Assembly: GCA_946413585.1 (NCBI GenBank) | Contig: CAMKLG010000025.1 | Span: 1-42,621, forward strand | Reading direction: 5' to 3' | Source of the DNA: an uncultured Bacteroidales bacterium | Lineage (GTDB): Bacteria > Bacteroidota > Bacteroidia > Bacteroidales > WCHB1-69 | Length of the DNA stretch: 42,621 bases | Program-made: the position numbers and the translations under genes | Notes under the pieces: generated by a model | The model's input: the letters and a program-made list of their open reading frames with translations, nothing else | What the model was told of the DNA's origin: nothing | Databases searched by the model: none | Shown here: positions 27,001-33,368 of the stretch, piece by piece | Layout: each line of letters begins with the position of its first letter | Position numbering within the stretch: the first letter of the stretch is position 1

Positions 27001-28809
27001 TTCATCAAGGCTGCTCCTGTTTGGACGGGTAGTGTATCTGTACAAACCGATATTGATCACCAATTCTGGACTGTTTCTTACTTAGATAACCAAACCGTTA
27101 AATCTAAAGTTATCACTACGGATTCCATTATGAAACAAGGAAGACACATTTCTGTCCATTACACATGGATTACCGATTGTGGTGATACTCTTAGAACTTC
27201 TGAAAAGAATCTTCAATTCTATGTCAACCCTGTTGCTACGATTGTTCCTGACACCGTTTACAAGTGTTCTGGCGATACCTTGTTCATGAACGAGATCACC
27301 TTGACTGTCACGGATCCTGATCAAATTGCTGAAGATACCACTTGGACGCTTGATGGCGCTGCATTCACTGGCGAATACATCGTTGTCACTGAAGACGTCA
27401 ATGGTTCTATCCTGAAGGCTACTGTTGGTACTGAATGTGCGGATGACTTCGATTCTGTTGTGATTATCATGAATCCTCTGCCTGTTGTCGAAGTTACTGG
27501 TCCTGCTAAGGCTTGTTCTGGTGAGCAGGTTAGATTCGAGGCTACTCCTGGTTTCGTCTCCTACACCTTCACTGTGAACGGTGTTGAGACCACCACCGAG
27601 GCTCCTGTTGATAATCCTCAAGCTACTGTTCCTGCAAATGTCCTCTACGTGACTGTCTATGCTGATGGCGTTGAGTTCACGGAAGTGAATGCACTTGTTG
27701 AGAACGAGAATGGTTGTAAAGCTGAAGCTGCAATTCCTGCTTCTGTCCGCGTGACCAACATGCCTGAGTTCATGTTCTTCGATGCTACTGGTATCGCAAA
27801 TGCTGCTCAAAACAATGGCCAATACGATCCTGCTGATGATACTCACCACTTCACCGCTACCACGGGTACGGGTCTTGAGTACGTCTGGATGGTCGGCGAC
27901 CAATGTTACGATCCTGACTTGTTGGTCTATGTTGAATATGACATCTATTTCAACGGTCGTAAGCTTACCAACGATTCTATTGATGACTGGTATCTGATCC
28001 CGCAGACCTACAACTATCATGGTCAATCACCTCGTTGGGTCACCTCTAACCAAATTAACTGGTTGTCACAACAAGGTCAACCTCGTAGCGACATTGCTTA
28101 CTACAACTACGCTATCGGTGATCCTTCTATCGTGATCAACGAGAACGAGTACGGTGGTAACCACTATCCGAACACCAACATGGGCTTCACCAACTCTAAC
28201 GTCTTCGACGATTTGTGGATGCACTTCCTCGCTAAACGTCCTGTGACTCAAAATGTCGCTCCGTTCCGTAGAGAAGGTGAATACAGAATTGTCTTCAGAC
28301 TCCTTGCTACGAGCAATCCTAACGACTTCATGCATGAATACACTCATATCAATGAGGATGGTACTACTCAACGTCTGCACATCGGTGGTTCTAATGCAAA
28401 TGCTAATTTCGCTACCATTACGCTGTTAGCTATGGATTCCATCACCATTGATGTTACAGGTGACGACATCATCGATCCTCAAGTCGTGAACCAGAGCCAA
28501 GCTCCTGAACTTGCTCCTGCTTTGGTGGTTGACGAGACTGTTGTTCCTGACATGGAAGTCTGGCCGAACCCGGCACCTGCTACCGAGACTACTTTGAAGG
28601 CTCGCGTTCACAACATGGCTGGTAACGCTACTGTTACTTTGACCAACCTGAACGGTAAGCAAGTCTATAATGGTAATATCTACATTGACAACGATAACTA
28701 CTACTTCGAATTTGGTGTTACCAACCTCTCTGTGGGTTCATACATCATGACCGTCCGTACCAACGACGCTGTCCTCACGAAGAAAGTCATCGTTACTGTT
28801 GCACGCTAA
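18100..28809 (+). CDS. Giant T9SS-secreted modular adhesin-like protein (3569 aa)
   Basis: Intact 10.7-kb gene. Residues 1-24 are a signal peptide ending FSMRAQ. Residues about 602-774 form a beta-rich module (IGTSTSNQNLPL to TKFTVQ) of a type seen in Bacteroidales surface proteins. A PKD-like unit is near 1327. Eight SprB-like units, 81-95 residues each, run from about 1418 to 2090; each opens with a Cys shortly before an [N/D]G and closes with a Cys near VxDxxxxC. Residues about 2666-2805 are a choice-of-anchor J/cleaved-adhesin module (NNWLFTPAIDV, YAGQQVYVVFHH). Residues 3486-3569 are a T9SS type A sorting domain (VWPNPAP to VIVTVAR). The family is surface-attached or released after outer membrane passage, in adhesion or gliding. 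Codons are strongly biased to GCT, CCT, ACT/ACC and GGT, a sign of high expression. The ligand is unknown. Confidence 0.9.
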   Translation: MKKLLSICFLSILLGLMSFSMRAQSSGFWIENLNPVTVDGVVNAPDGSGTLVLNNTLNVARVDGVDLYELHFCTDVPDSLKISVDWLLYRNGELVNGNLSDYAEIDMYTWYPELNYEGQGMAIHWVGGRLPNAFGYCDQPVQPDMFSGYDCGHAPTNYPGALQADYAAPQSVFNALGELVPSQGLYSLYTEAFDYFYAKFFQYGRTVVQIKWKQVGNYSLVMRIRERLGGTDWYNAYYNNDEHLLAGGHMSCCGQVLASDSIHYLVNGEFSKEVCQDAVPYTYGNPPYDFDRTMEDTNVVFGHIDPLHCDIFVVDSIIDFHFFVRHKPVIRVATHIDTLCSCDPYIPEDLFGVTLDPVDLDVASDTSVQWYHWGARGYDWYENAAPYGDMTRRTANDTTYVYIVRQVNSYNNFNEEIVCEGNADTMYLTIKRIEAPELSPNLDVCLETIDSSSVHHATSTHDARCSTVTRWYTKLTTGITTQSSSYIDLSSLVYVGDDFPINLMQYAPTTNVDKKVTFYAVSYNDSTGCMSKYFSRYEIQYHQTPVLTKVTSPADINCPGDTVTMKVAINNTPSQTDPLYTYFWDGVTNVNVDGTIVPPVSYDEVTIGTSTSNQNLPLKTDSKYSYSQQIFYPTELEAGIITKMAFQTSGAITRNNVEIYLNTTDVNNFSSNSVWVEQGEKVFTGTLKSTAAGWIEIALDEPYQYDASKNLVVTVYNKSNSEAGYHYFYTTSTSSNSSMYASGSNSSFNPASTSTRKTVKSYRSNTKFTVQSVVPGTQAKNQEAYFNIPDTAKCNDQYSSYVYVVDGNGCVSQPDTFTYGVGVLSAPRVENVPTVPAKIYVCELNADRIPAYTTIEDVRQAGIRVIDECDKGMTVTHTDAMFRGVCHDTLVRVYTIHNLCDSTVSFTLTYISYDTVKPVFVRDTMELPLVQLRPLPGGNCTYNSPDSMDFVNAVAAMVYDNCTDSAFLMSTLEFFWENTDKSPINDTNIFRVNNHLTVTAVIHDICGNYSDSTLVIYLDLPDTMWISGDPITLPTVCEGVTPANLVFDTTLIHPDAFVGPYLPYSYEWSEVNGREVTFTNKYAKETGINPVGSGDFIFQLKVTDANGCEALSAYYFLHVNPIPNINVTEIPYNGATSPYCPTYGWMTVGVFDANTGNRYPASANMSYTWAGEGVNIFSTFDTTIVNIVPDSCDHDYMAIVTVADPIGCSATDTVIFPVRDTEGPIILPGVLHDTVLVANNNCTFTVPNYRPFLNVSNVTSKCGYSPTKILETYVQTPAAGTLINKDTTTIKITLTTPCGKDSVYTVYAFRPDDYVTVSITVDGDSVCENDPTYIQNGITLTATAQNGTAPYTYAWTKGASSTVIGTDATLTVRDTNGVYTYHVAVKDAHNCPVGDESDVTVWFKGAQPITQVTPNRLCGDGEYNGTLTILEAPTGYTYKYQGQTKISDNASHEPTLYNTVYFANLQPGTFTLTVTTVDPENCETTYDITIPNATAEVDTVVATPLAVSNCLDNNGAITIERQAGYTYYFSTDGGTTYAVTELTVIPNLSSGTYWFYRVNDATNCESPRNSVYVPYNAPSFDFTINSVNNNSYCYDNQADGSFKLATAGVNYVVTNPDNDTIYQGASATVNGLYAGTYTIVGVNDANGCVKTKTQPITNAKRLYPSATLATTPNRYCDPTQANGTITVTKKSTSPAFTYTVLLGTDTIQPANYASLYADTYTVNMITDKGCTGTDSKAVGNNQVNPTVTATAKTNSTCIPEDFDGKITLTVTNSSAAGPGFTYMLWQFNADTTIQTNGTFTGLASGRYNYTVVSQYGCVKEAYKDVDQYKVPALDLDSTANFMCEPTATKPGDGTITIMAPRNSNTKHYHYKYYDAAGHEYDVPFDEPFVYTLYWLANGKYRVTALELETNCMAEDSIYVPLDRYNVTINPNATGNKYCTKNFNGTITVNANSTNPDARLQYKVVGVNNDYTSEYTFNTVFTGLQDGIYQVLVRDTNTACVYTSNNVEVEKIANDITITPTITADHACEGGTHDGTLSVVATTTTFDNPYFMYKFQQDADYSTTSSWTGLNSSTNYHVSAIDTVSGCTVDSIFTIPLENVCAPIITINGKHKFCLNEENAQICATATNNTDVCPEGNYQFMWVIRCHHDTVYNQCVDVNTSSVHNCNYDLYVKDLNTGCVSNATFEVEIMPINQVNFTINHAPFYADPRTYEHCVADSVWIGVQKDKWVSVLWSNSYVTPDSKKPLDLEFCVPANTNNPNHLYTYCVDAIDSNGCPARSEINLWGNPVPRTTVQDTSCFEFRFENEVILYSDEVTYPITRTKTFPRVDNHHCDSIVTHEIVILPHVHANFDTVDEMLTHVYCAPTDILSAMRDSVKYDHGTLEVQIRRNNNWETFTNLNNLTINYADSTFRFHVYNTCESITKEFQISMDKAPQIDTFQLDTYYCASSQAIFKATVSEYSKLHNGSTSSTYVKMYFENDEDNPFTCQNPTNNVTDRLQKFSFSYTPTMADNGRTIITKVWNNCSTVTHSQVLVVDTTYINISNDTICEGDVLDFASILGSQASNYTDLVAHLTVSGNTTDYQPGSTLGMTYNGATFYFTGHGKCGNITSDTAILVVNPLPVLTVNDHYADLCIAQAADSIARCVSTMYADTTCWLYLDPTLDTIWQETFNSSIPATWKKYKFAMGNGWTVNGSAAYSAAYNGNNRSNVNNWLFTPAIDVQGNMTLTYDVKKNNYSSGFYNVYVLTADTVNTHATAVFSEQPPYTGYQNRSIDLSSYAGQQVYVVFHHIADSYGQSLFIDNVTLKQAGHLVPVKNVAALVDSIKSMPQADVYYYAANGCQELTKKVGTFRILDTVKLTASNISVCPNDDLSDISLSLTATITDYGNYRTDEIKPVAVGNDGNLYDLTSHVALTTVMKNGVIRIVPTATNAQQPIDFCTIDTAKATITVLTNDFKQDTLQKACDATEFANFIKAAPVWTGSVSVQTDIDHQFWTVSYLDNQTVKSKVITTDSIMKQGRHISVHYTWITDCGDTLRTSEKNLQFYVNPVATIVPDTVYKCSGDTLFMNEITLTVTDPDQIAEDTTWTLDGAAFTGEYIVVTEDVNGSILKATVGTECADDFDSVVIIMNPLPVVEVTGPAKACSGEQVRFEATPGFVSYTFTVNGVETTTEAPVDNPQATVPANVLYVTVYADGVEFTEVNALVENENGCKAEAAIPASVRVTNMPEFMFFDATGIANAAQNNGQYDPADDTHHFTATTGTGLEYVWMVGDQCYDPDLLVYVEYDIYFNGRKLTNDSIDDWYLIPQTYNYHGQSPRWVTSNQINWLSQQGQPRSDIAYYNYAIGDPSIVINENEYGGNHYPNTNMGFTNSNVFDDLWMHFLAKRPVTQNVAPFRREGEYRIVFRLLATSNPNDFMHEYTHINEDGTTQRLHIGGSNANANFATITLLAMDSITIDVTGDDIIDPQVVNQSQAPELAPALVVDETVVPDMEVWPNPAPATETTLKARVHNMAGNATVTLTNLNGKQVYNGNIYIDNDNYYFEFGVTNLSVGSYIMTVRTNDAVLTKKVIVTVAR
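22348..24366 (+). other. SprB-like tandem domain region of the giant protein
   Basis: Opening cysteines are at residues about 1418, 1510, 1593, 1676, 1757, 1843, 1938 and 2027, each followed by a short loop and NG or DG (for example YCYDNQADG, YCDPTQANG, TCIPEDFDG, YCTKNFNG). Each unit closes with a Cys after a G-x-Y-x-x-x-V strand, so each may hold one disulfide. DNA identity between units is low, so they are old duplications. Confidence 0.75.
26092..26518 (+). other. Choice-of-anchor J / cleaved-adhesin module
   Basis: The translated block has NGWTVNG, NNWLFTPAIDV, LTYDVKK, YNVYVLTAD, IDLSSYAGQQVYVVFHHI and LFIDNVTL in the order seen in gingipain/haemagglutinin cleaved-adhesin domains. Its codons include TTA, TCA, ATA and TCG, which are scarce in the flanking parts of the gene. 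Confidence 0.75.
28555..28806 (+). other. T9SS type A C-terminal sorting domain
   Basis: The final 84 residues begin VWPNPAP and end KKVIVTVAR, with TLTNLNGKQV and LSVGSYIMTV between, the usual seven-strand pattern recognised by the T9SS and removed by the PorU-type sortase. Confidence 0.92.
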
Positions 28810-28830
28810 AAATAGTTTAATCTGAATATC

Positions 28831-28866
28831 AAGGGAGTTGTTGCGAGAGCGGCAACTCCCTTTTTT
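28831..28866 (+). terminator. Strong intrinsic terminator of the giant gene
   Basis: AAGGGAGTTG and its complement (28831-28840/28853-28862) with four more pairs, two of them G-T, and a GAGA loop give a stem of about 14 bp, followed by TTTTTT at 28861-28866. It lies 21 bp after the stop codon. Confidence 0.9.
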
Positions 28867-28882
28867 AATTAAGAATCAAGAG

Positions 28883-28945
28883 TGATGAGTGATTGGTGAT
28901 GAGTGATGAGTGATTGGTGATGAGTGATTGGTGATGGGTGATGAG
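28883..28945. repeat. TGATGAG/TGATTGG heptamer array, nine units
   Basis: Nine contiguous heptamers over exactly 63 bp (TGATGAG x5, TGATTGG x3, TGATGGG x1), between the terminator and the ABC exporter gene. Confidence 0.92.
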
Positions 28946-28990
28946 TGGGGGAGGAGGAATTTTGTATGTTATTTTTAAATCTTGAATAGG

Positions 28991-30757
28991 ATGATGTTTG
29001 GTGTTTTGAGGCGGTATTGGGTGCGCGTTGCTGGAGTGTTTTTGCTCAACGTGGTGTATGTGGTGCTTACCATTTTCATGTTCCTGATGATTGAGCCGTT
29101 TTTGCGGTTGTTGTTTTATGGGAATTTGGAGGGGGTGAGTCCATTGTCTGCTTTTGTGGTGCGTTTCTTGTCCAGGTTCTTTTCTCTTGAGAAGATTCAG
29201 GGGGCTTTCGCGATTGTAGTCTTGTTTGCTGCGGTGTTGCTGTTATTGCGTAACCTCGCTTCGTATGCGTCGCAATGGGTGATGGCGCATGTGCGCAGTG
29301 ATTTCCTTTACCAACTTCGCAATCAGCTATACGACAAGATGATTTCCCTTCCTTTGGGCTATTTCAGCAAGGAAAACCGTGGAGACGCTGTTACACGTGC
29401 GGTGAATGACACTCAAGATGTTGAATATACTATCCTGACCGCTTTCCAACAGCTTTTAACTGCCCCTATCGCTCTGATTTGTTATTTGCTTTTCCTTTTC
29501 TACATCGATTATCAGCTCACTCTTTGGTCTTTGTTGTTGATTCCTGCTTCTTTTTTGCTCATCGGTTTTCTCTCGCATGCTTTACGCCGCTCTTCCAAGA
29601 CCTATCGCCAACGGTTGGGGGTTCTGCTTTCGCATGTGGAAGAGACTTTGTCAGGGTTACGTGTGATTTACGGTTTTAATGCTCAAAAAACATCACACGA
29701 GAAGTTTGACAAGCTTAATCGTCAGTTTCTTGACCGTCAGCTAACAGTTTTTCGTCTCACTTATTTGGCCTCACCTTTGAGTGAGTTTTTGAGTGTGATA
29801 GCGGTGATGATGGTGTTGGTGATTGGCGGTTTCTTGGTTTTGTCGGAACGCTCTTCGTTGTCTGCACCTTTATTCATCACCTATATTGCTCTTTTTTCGC
29901 AGATTATCGAACCCATTAAGAACATCTCTTCTGCGATGGCTGACTATAAGCGTGGTCAGGCCTCTATGGAGCGTATTCAGGATTTTTTGAATATTGCAGA
30001 TGCTGTAGAAGATACTTCTGATGCTGTTCCTGTGCGAGGCTTCAATGAATGCATTGAATTACAGCATGTAACATTTGCATACGAGGTTGAACCTGTCTTG
30101 CGTGATGTCAGTTTGTCGATTCCCAAGGGTTCGTCTGTGGCCTTCGTTGGAACTTCTGGTTCTGGTAAGAGCACGCTGATTGACCTTTTGATGCGTTTTT
30201 ACGACCCTCAGAGCGGTTTTGTCGCCCTGGACGGTGTTCCGGTCTCCCGATTCAAAATCGGCGATTACAGGTCGCTTTTCGCGCTTGTTTCGCAAGATGT
30301 CATGCTTTTTCACGATACGCTGTACTATAACATCACGTTGGGGCGTGAAGTTCCGATGGAGGAGGTGGTGGCTGCTGCCAAGGTGGCGAACATTTACGAT
30401 TTCATTGTTTCCTTGCCCGACGGATTCAATCACGTAGTGGGCGACCGCGGGGTGTCCTTGTCTGGTGGTCAGCGTCAGCGCATTAGTATCGCGCGGGCAG
30501 TCTTGCGCAAAGCCCCGATTCTTCTCTTGGACGAGGCAACCTCTGCCATGGATACAGAGAGTGAGCGTCTGGTGCAGCAGTCGCTGGACGAGCTTTCTAA
30601 ACGTTGTACTGTTGTCACGGTCGCCCACCGTCTGTCCACCGTTCAGAACGCCGATTGTATTTACGTGTTGAGTGCGGGAAATATTGTGGAGAGCGGACGG
30701 CATGAGGAGCTGATGTTGCGAGAAGGAGCGTATTGGAAGTTAGTAGTTAGCAGTTGA
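28991..30757 (+). CDS. MsbA-type ABC exporter (fused membrane and ATPase domains)
   Basis: 588 residues from the ATG at 28991 (a TTG at 28982 and an ATG at 28994 are alternatives). Six transmembrane segments occupy about 15-310. The ATPase has Walker A GTSGSGKST (about 390), Q-loop SQDVM, signature LSGGQRQR, Walker B ILLLDEAT and H-loop AHRLST. As a half-transporter it works as a homodimer in the inner membrane. MsbA-like members flip lipid A or other lipids, and others export drugs or peptides; sequence alone does not decide. The last codons and the stop come from AGTTAGT/AGTTAGC heptamers, giving the tail LVVSS. Confidence 0.88.
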   Translation: MMFGVLRRYWVRVAGVFLLNVVYVVLTIFMFLMIEPFLRLLFYGNLEGVSPLSAFVVRFLSRFFSLEKIQGAFAIVVLFAAVLLLLRNLASYASQWVMAHVRSDFLYQLRNQLYDKMISLPLGYFSKENRGDAVTRAVNDTQDVEYTILTAFQQLLTAPIALICYLLFLFYIDYQLTLWSLLLIPASFLLIGFLSHALRRSSKTYRQRLGVLLSHVEETLSGLRVIYGFNAQKTSHEKFDKLNRQFLDRQLTVFRLTYLASPLSEFLSVIAVMMVLVIGGFLVLSERSSLSAPLFITYIALFSQIIEPIKNISSAMADYKRGQASMERIQDFLNIADAVEDTSDAVPVRGFNECIELQHVTFAYEVEPVLRDVSLSIPKGSSVAFVGTSGSGKSTLIDLLMRFYDPQSGFVALDGVPVSRFKIGDYRSLFALVSQDVMLFHDTLYYNITLGREVPMEEVVAAAKVANIYDFIVSLPDGFNHVVGDRGVSLSGGQRQRISIARAVLRKAPILLLDEATSAMDTESERLVQQSLDELSKRCTVVTVAHRLSTVQNADCIYVLSAGNIVESGRHEELMLREGAYWKLVVSS

Positions 30758-30787
30758 GGGGGATAGGGGATAGGGAATAGGGAATAG
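30738..30787. repeat. Heptamers AGTTAGT (three) and GGGATAG/GGAATAG (four)
   Basis: 30738-30758 encodes the end of the ABC exporter and holds its stop TGA. After one base, GGGATAG, GGGATAG, GGAATAG, GGAATAG fill 30760-30787. Confidence 0.85.
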
Positions 30788-30862
30788 AATTCTGTTACGA
30801 ACGTAGATTATATATGAAACTGTTTCCATAAGCAGCCCCGCTAGGGGCAAGAAGCTCGGTAG
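30788..30862. repeat. Composite hairpin element, copy 3
   Basis: Leader with TCTGTTACGAACG, then TTTCCATAAGCAGCCCC, GCTA loop and GGGGC (stem 30835-30839/30844-30848), then AAGAAGCTCGGTAG. The second hairpin seen in copies 1, 2 and 4 is missing. It lies between two heptamer arrays. Confidence 0.8.
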
Positions 30863-30866
30863 GTGT

Positions 30867-30996
30867 GATGAATGATGAATGATGAATGATGAATTATGAA
30901 TGATGAATTATGAATGATGAATTATGAATGATGAATTATGAATGATGAATTATGAATTATGAATGATAAATGATTGATAAATGATGAATGATGAAT
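30867..30996. repeat. GATGAAT/TATGAAT heptamer array, fourteen exact-period units plus diverged ones
   Basis: GATGAAT and TATGAAT fill 30867-30964 without a break in the 7-bp phase; GATAAAT, GATTGAT and two more GATGAAT follow. The whole 270-bp gap before trmB is repeat sequence. Confidence 0.95.
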
Positions 30997-31027
30997 GATC
31001 GATTGTTGTACATTGTAAATTGAAAAT

Positions 31028-31699
31028 ATGTCGAAGCATAAATTAGCGAGGTTCGCGGAGAACGCGACGTTTGAGAATTTGTTTCAGCACACGGAATATG
31101 ATAGGGCAGGGAAGGAGTTCCCGTTGCGGGGTCGTTGGAAGGAGGATTATTTCCATAACGACCGGCCCATTGTGCTGGAGTTAGGGTGTGGCAAGGGAGA
31201 ATACACGATAGCCATGTCGAAGCGTTTTCCCGAGCGTAATTACATTGGTATTGACCGGAAGGGGGCGCGGTTGTGGCGCGGCTGCAAGGATGCTATAGAG
31301 CAGGAATTGTCGAATGTGGCGTTCTTGCGCATCACTATTGACCATATCGGCCATTATTTTGCCCCTGGCGAGGTGGATGAGATTTGGGTGACCTTCCCGG
31401 ACCCGCAGATCAAGAAGGAGCGCAAGCGCCTGGTGGGTCCGCACTTTGTCAACGATTACTATCGCCAAATTTGGCCCGCAAACGGCGGTATTTTGCATTT
31501 GAAGTCCGACAGCGACTTCTTGTATGAGTACCTTCTCGAAACCGCGCAAGAACAACGCTGGGAGCTTCTGGAGAACATTCCAGACGTCTATGCGGGCGGT
31601 GTTGACCCGTTGCTCACGGAAGTTCAGACTTTTTACGAGAAGATGTGGTTGGCGAAAGGAAAGACGATTCACTACGTGAAGTTAGCAGTTAGAAGTTAG
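31028..31699 (+). CDS. trmB: tRNA (guanine-N7-)-methyltransferase TrmB
   Basis: 223 residues. It makes m7G46 in the variable loop of tRNAs using S-adenosylmethionine. SAM-binding LELGCGKGEYTIAMS (about 50-64), YIGIDRKGAR, and the signature VTFPDPQIKKERKRL (about 122-136) are present; the usual P-W-P reads P-Q-I. The C-terminal T-x-Y/F-E-K motif is TFYEKMW. The last five residues (LAVRS) and the stop are encoded by GTTAGCA/GTTAGAA heptamers, an extension that the core fold does not need. Confidence 0.93.
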   Translation: MSKHKLARFAENATFENLFQHTEYDRAGKEFPLRGRWKEDYFHNDRPIVLELGCGKGEYTIAMSKRFPERNYIGIDRKGARLWRGCKDAIEQELSNVAFLRITIDHIGHYFAPGEVDEIWVTFPDPQIKKERKRLVGPHFVNDYYRQIWPANGGILHLKSDSDFLYEYLLETAQEQRWELLENIPDVYAGGVDPLLTEVQTFYEKMWLAKGKTIHYVKLAVRS

Positions 31700-31715
31700 C
31701 AGTTAGTAGTTGGAG
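31681..31715. repeat. GTTAGCA heptamer array, five units, running out of trmB
   Basis: GTTAGCA, GTTAGAA, GTTAGCA, GTTAGTA, GTTGGAG. The trmB stop TAG is in the third unit. Confidence 0.9.
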
Positions 31716-31720
31716 TGGTA

Positions 31721-31821
31721 GTACGAACGTTAAAGCCCTAAAATATTTTAAAATATCTTCCAAAAAGGGCTGAAAGCCCGACCACGTGTCAGCCTAGGGT
31801 GAGCGCTAGCGAGCCCTAGGG
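31721..31821. repeat. Composite hairpin element, copy 4
   Basis: GTACGAACGTTAAAGCCC leader, CTTCCAAAAAGGGCTGAAAG with GGGC/GCCC stem (31767-31779), then CCTAGGG/CCCTAGG (31793-31799/31814-31820). A stretch of at least 24 nt beginning CTTCCAAAAAGGGCTG is identical to copy 2. Confidence 0.8.
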
Positions 31822-31870
31822 GAATGGTGGATGGTGTAGGGGCGCGGGATGAATGGTGGTTGATGAATGG

Positions 31871-31934
31871 CGATGATACGATGACACGATGATACGATGA
31901 CACGATGACACGATGATATGATGATACGATGAAT
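31871..31934. repeat. Octamer array CGATGATA/CGATGACA, eight units
   Basis: Eight contiguous 8-bp units; one of the few arrays here whose period is not 7. Diverged GATGAATGG words continue to 32000. Confidence 0.85.
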
Positions 31935-32026
31935 GGTGGTCGATGGATGTCGATGACATGATGAATGGTGATCGATGAATGGCGATGACGCGATGAATGG
32001 GGGCGCGGTGGATGGCGTGTGACGAA

Positions 32027-32054
32027 ATTATGAATTATGAATCATGAATTGTGA
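32027..32054. repeat. ATTATGA heptamer array, four units, abutting the gcvT promoter
   Basis: ATTATGA, ATTATGA, ATCATGA, ATTGTGA. The region where the -33 element should lie is inside this array. Confidence 0.8.
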
Positions 32055-32064
32055 ATTATTTTTG

Positions 32065-32072
32065 TATTTTTG
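32065..32072 (+). promoter_or_regulatory. -7 box for gcvT
   Basis: TATTTTTG followed by CAGGTT, the same words as at the giant gene promoter, 40 bp before the gcvT ATG. Confidence 0.6.
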
Positions 32073-32111
32073 CAGGTTCAAATTTTGTCACAAACAATAA
32101 AGAAAATCAAT

Positions 32112-33206
32112 ATGAAAGAAACTGTTTACAGAGCGAAACATGAGGCGTTAGGCGCCAAAATGGAAGAATTTGCTGGCTTTTACATGCCGATTCAGTACGA
32201 CAGCATTACCAACGAGCACCTGCAGGTGCGTAACAAAGTTGGCGTGTTCGACGTATCCCACATGGGTGAGTTCACCGTGAAGGGTCCCAAGGCTTTGGCT
32301 TTGCTGCAACACATCACCACTAACGATGTGGCTGCCTTGTTCCCGGGCAAGGTACAATACAGCTGTTTCCCGAATGGCAAGGGCGGTATCGTCGATGACC
32401 TGCTCGTCTATAACCTCCACGATGAGGATTATCTGTTGGTAGTGAATGCCGCTAACATCGACAAAGACTGGGCATGGGTGGTTGAGCAGAACAAGGCTTT
32501 CGGTGCTGAGATCGAGAACATTTCCGACAGCATCTCCCAATTGGCCGTACAGGGTCCTTTGGCACTCAAGGCTATGCAGAAACTGACCAGCGCGAATGTG
32601 ATTGATATGGAGTACTACACCAACCAAATCATCACCTTCGCAGGTATCGATAACATCCTCTTTTCCACGACTGGTTACACAGGCAGCGGCGGATGCGAGA
32701 TCTACTTCAAGAACGAGGATGCCATGAAGATTTGGGACGCTGTGTTCCAAGCAGGTGCGGAGTTCGACATTAAACCCATCGGTTTGGGTGCTCGCGACAC
32801 TTTGCGTTTGGAGATGGGCTTCTGCCTGTATGGTCACGAGATTGACGACACGATTTCCCCGATCGAGGCTGGTTTGGGCTGGATCACGAAATTCGTGGAT
32901 GGCAAGGATTTCATCGACCGCAAATATATGGAAGACCTCAAGGCTAACGGTGTGACCCGCAAAATTGCCGGTTTCGAGCTGATCGACCGCGGTATTCCGA
33001 GAAACGGCTATGAGGTGTGCGACGCTGAGGGCAACGTCATCGGCGAAGTGCGTTCTGGCACTTTCGGCCCGTCCGTGAACAAGGGCATCGGTACGGCTCT
33101 CATCAAGAAAGAGTTCGCGAAGTCTGGCACGGAAATTTTCATCAAGGTGAGAAACCGTTTGCTTAAGGCCGTCACCGTGAAGATGCCGTTCTATAAACCC
33201 GAATAG
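32112..33206 (+). CDS. gcvT: Aminomethyltransferase (glycine cleavage system T protein)
   Basis: 364 residues from the ATG at 32112, the start that fits the family ([16 protein letters not shown]). It transfers the methylene group from the lipoyl arm of the H protein to tetrahydrofolate. Family blocks are DVSHMGEF (about 54-61), the folate-site region [12 protein letters not shown], the [19 protein letters not shown] segment and the C-terminal barrel ending KMPFYKPE. No gcvH or gcvP is nearby, so the other subunits are encoded elsewhere. It has its own promoter and terminator. Confidence 0.95.
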   Translation: MKETVYRAKHEALGAKMEEFAGFYMPIQYDSITNEHLQVRNKVGVFDVSHMGEFTVKGPKALALLQHITTNDVAALFPGKVQYSCFPNGKGGIVDDLLVYNLHDEDYLLVVNAANIDKDWAWVVEQNKAFGAEIENISDSISQLAVQGPLALKAMQKLTSANVIDMEYYTNQIITFAGIDNILFSTTGYTGSGGCEIYFKNEDAMKIWDAVFQAGAEFDIKPIGLGARDTLRLEMGFCLYGHEIDDTISPIEAGLGWITKFVDGKDFIDRKYMEDLKANGVTRKIAGFELIDRGIPRNGYEVCDAEGNVIGEVRSGTFGPSVNKGIGTALIKKEFAKSGTEIFIKVRNRLLKAVTVKMPFYKPE

Positions 33207-33234
33207 TTGTTGCGGAAATTTGCGGAAAATGCGC

Positions 33235-33271
33235 AAAAGTGCGGAAATCTATGAGGTTTCCGCACTTTTTT
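33235..33271 (+). terminator. Intrinsic terminator of gcvT
   Basis: AAAAGTGCGGAAA (33235-33247) pairs perfectly with 33257-33269 across a 9-nt loop, ending in a T-run. Two heptamers GTGAATA follow at 33272-33285. Confidence 0.88.
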
Positions 33272-33296
33272 GTGAATAGTGAATAGTGTGTAAACC

Positions 33297-33324
33297 GTAG
33301 AGACGCGCCATGGCACGTCTCTAC
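33297..33324. repeat. GTAGAGACG palindromic element, copy A
   Basis: GTAGAGACG (33297-33305) pairs with CGTCTCTAC (33316-33324), with an inner GCC/GGC stem. The same palindrome occurs at 35730-35757. Confidence 0.75.
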
Positions 33325-33330
33325 AGACAA

Positions 33331-33368
33331 GGGTGTATGCGATACACCAGGGTGTATCGCATACACCC
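33331..33368. repeat. Perfect 17-bp inverted repeat ending at the kinase-like stop codon
   Basis: GGGTGTATGCGATACAC (33331-33347) and its exact complement (33352-33368) flank CAGG. The repeat stops one base before the minus-strand stop codon at 33371-33369. It may protect or end that transcript; no T-run follows. Confidence 0.85.

Noticed and set aside
27082-28026. Long minus-strand open frames opposite the giant gene (also 23608-24768)
   Set aside because: They result from the strong codon bias of the plus-strand gene; translations lack family features or start signals.
28831-28866. Attachment site or element boundary after the giant gene
   Set aside because: The inverted repeat followed by six T is a standard intrinsic terminator, and no integrase is present.
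30867-30996. Origin of replication (AT-rich iterated repeats)
   Set aside because: No DnaA-box cluster, dnaA or rep gene is near, and the heptamers are of the same type as in many other gaps.
32148-33236. 362-codon minus-strand frame opposite gcvT
   Set aside because: The plus strand encodes a complete, recognisable GcvT with promoter and terminator.
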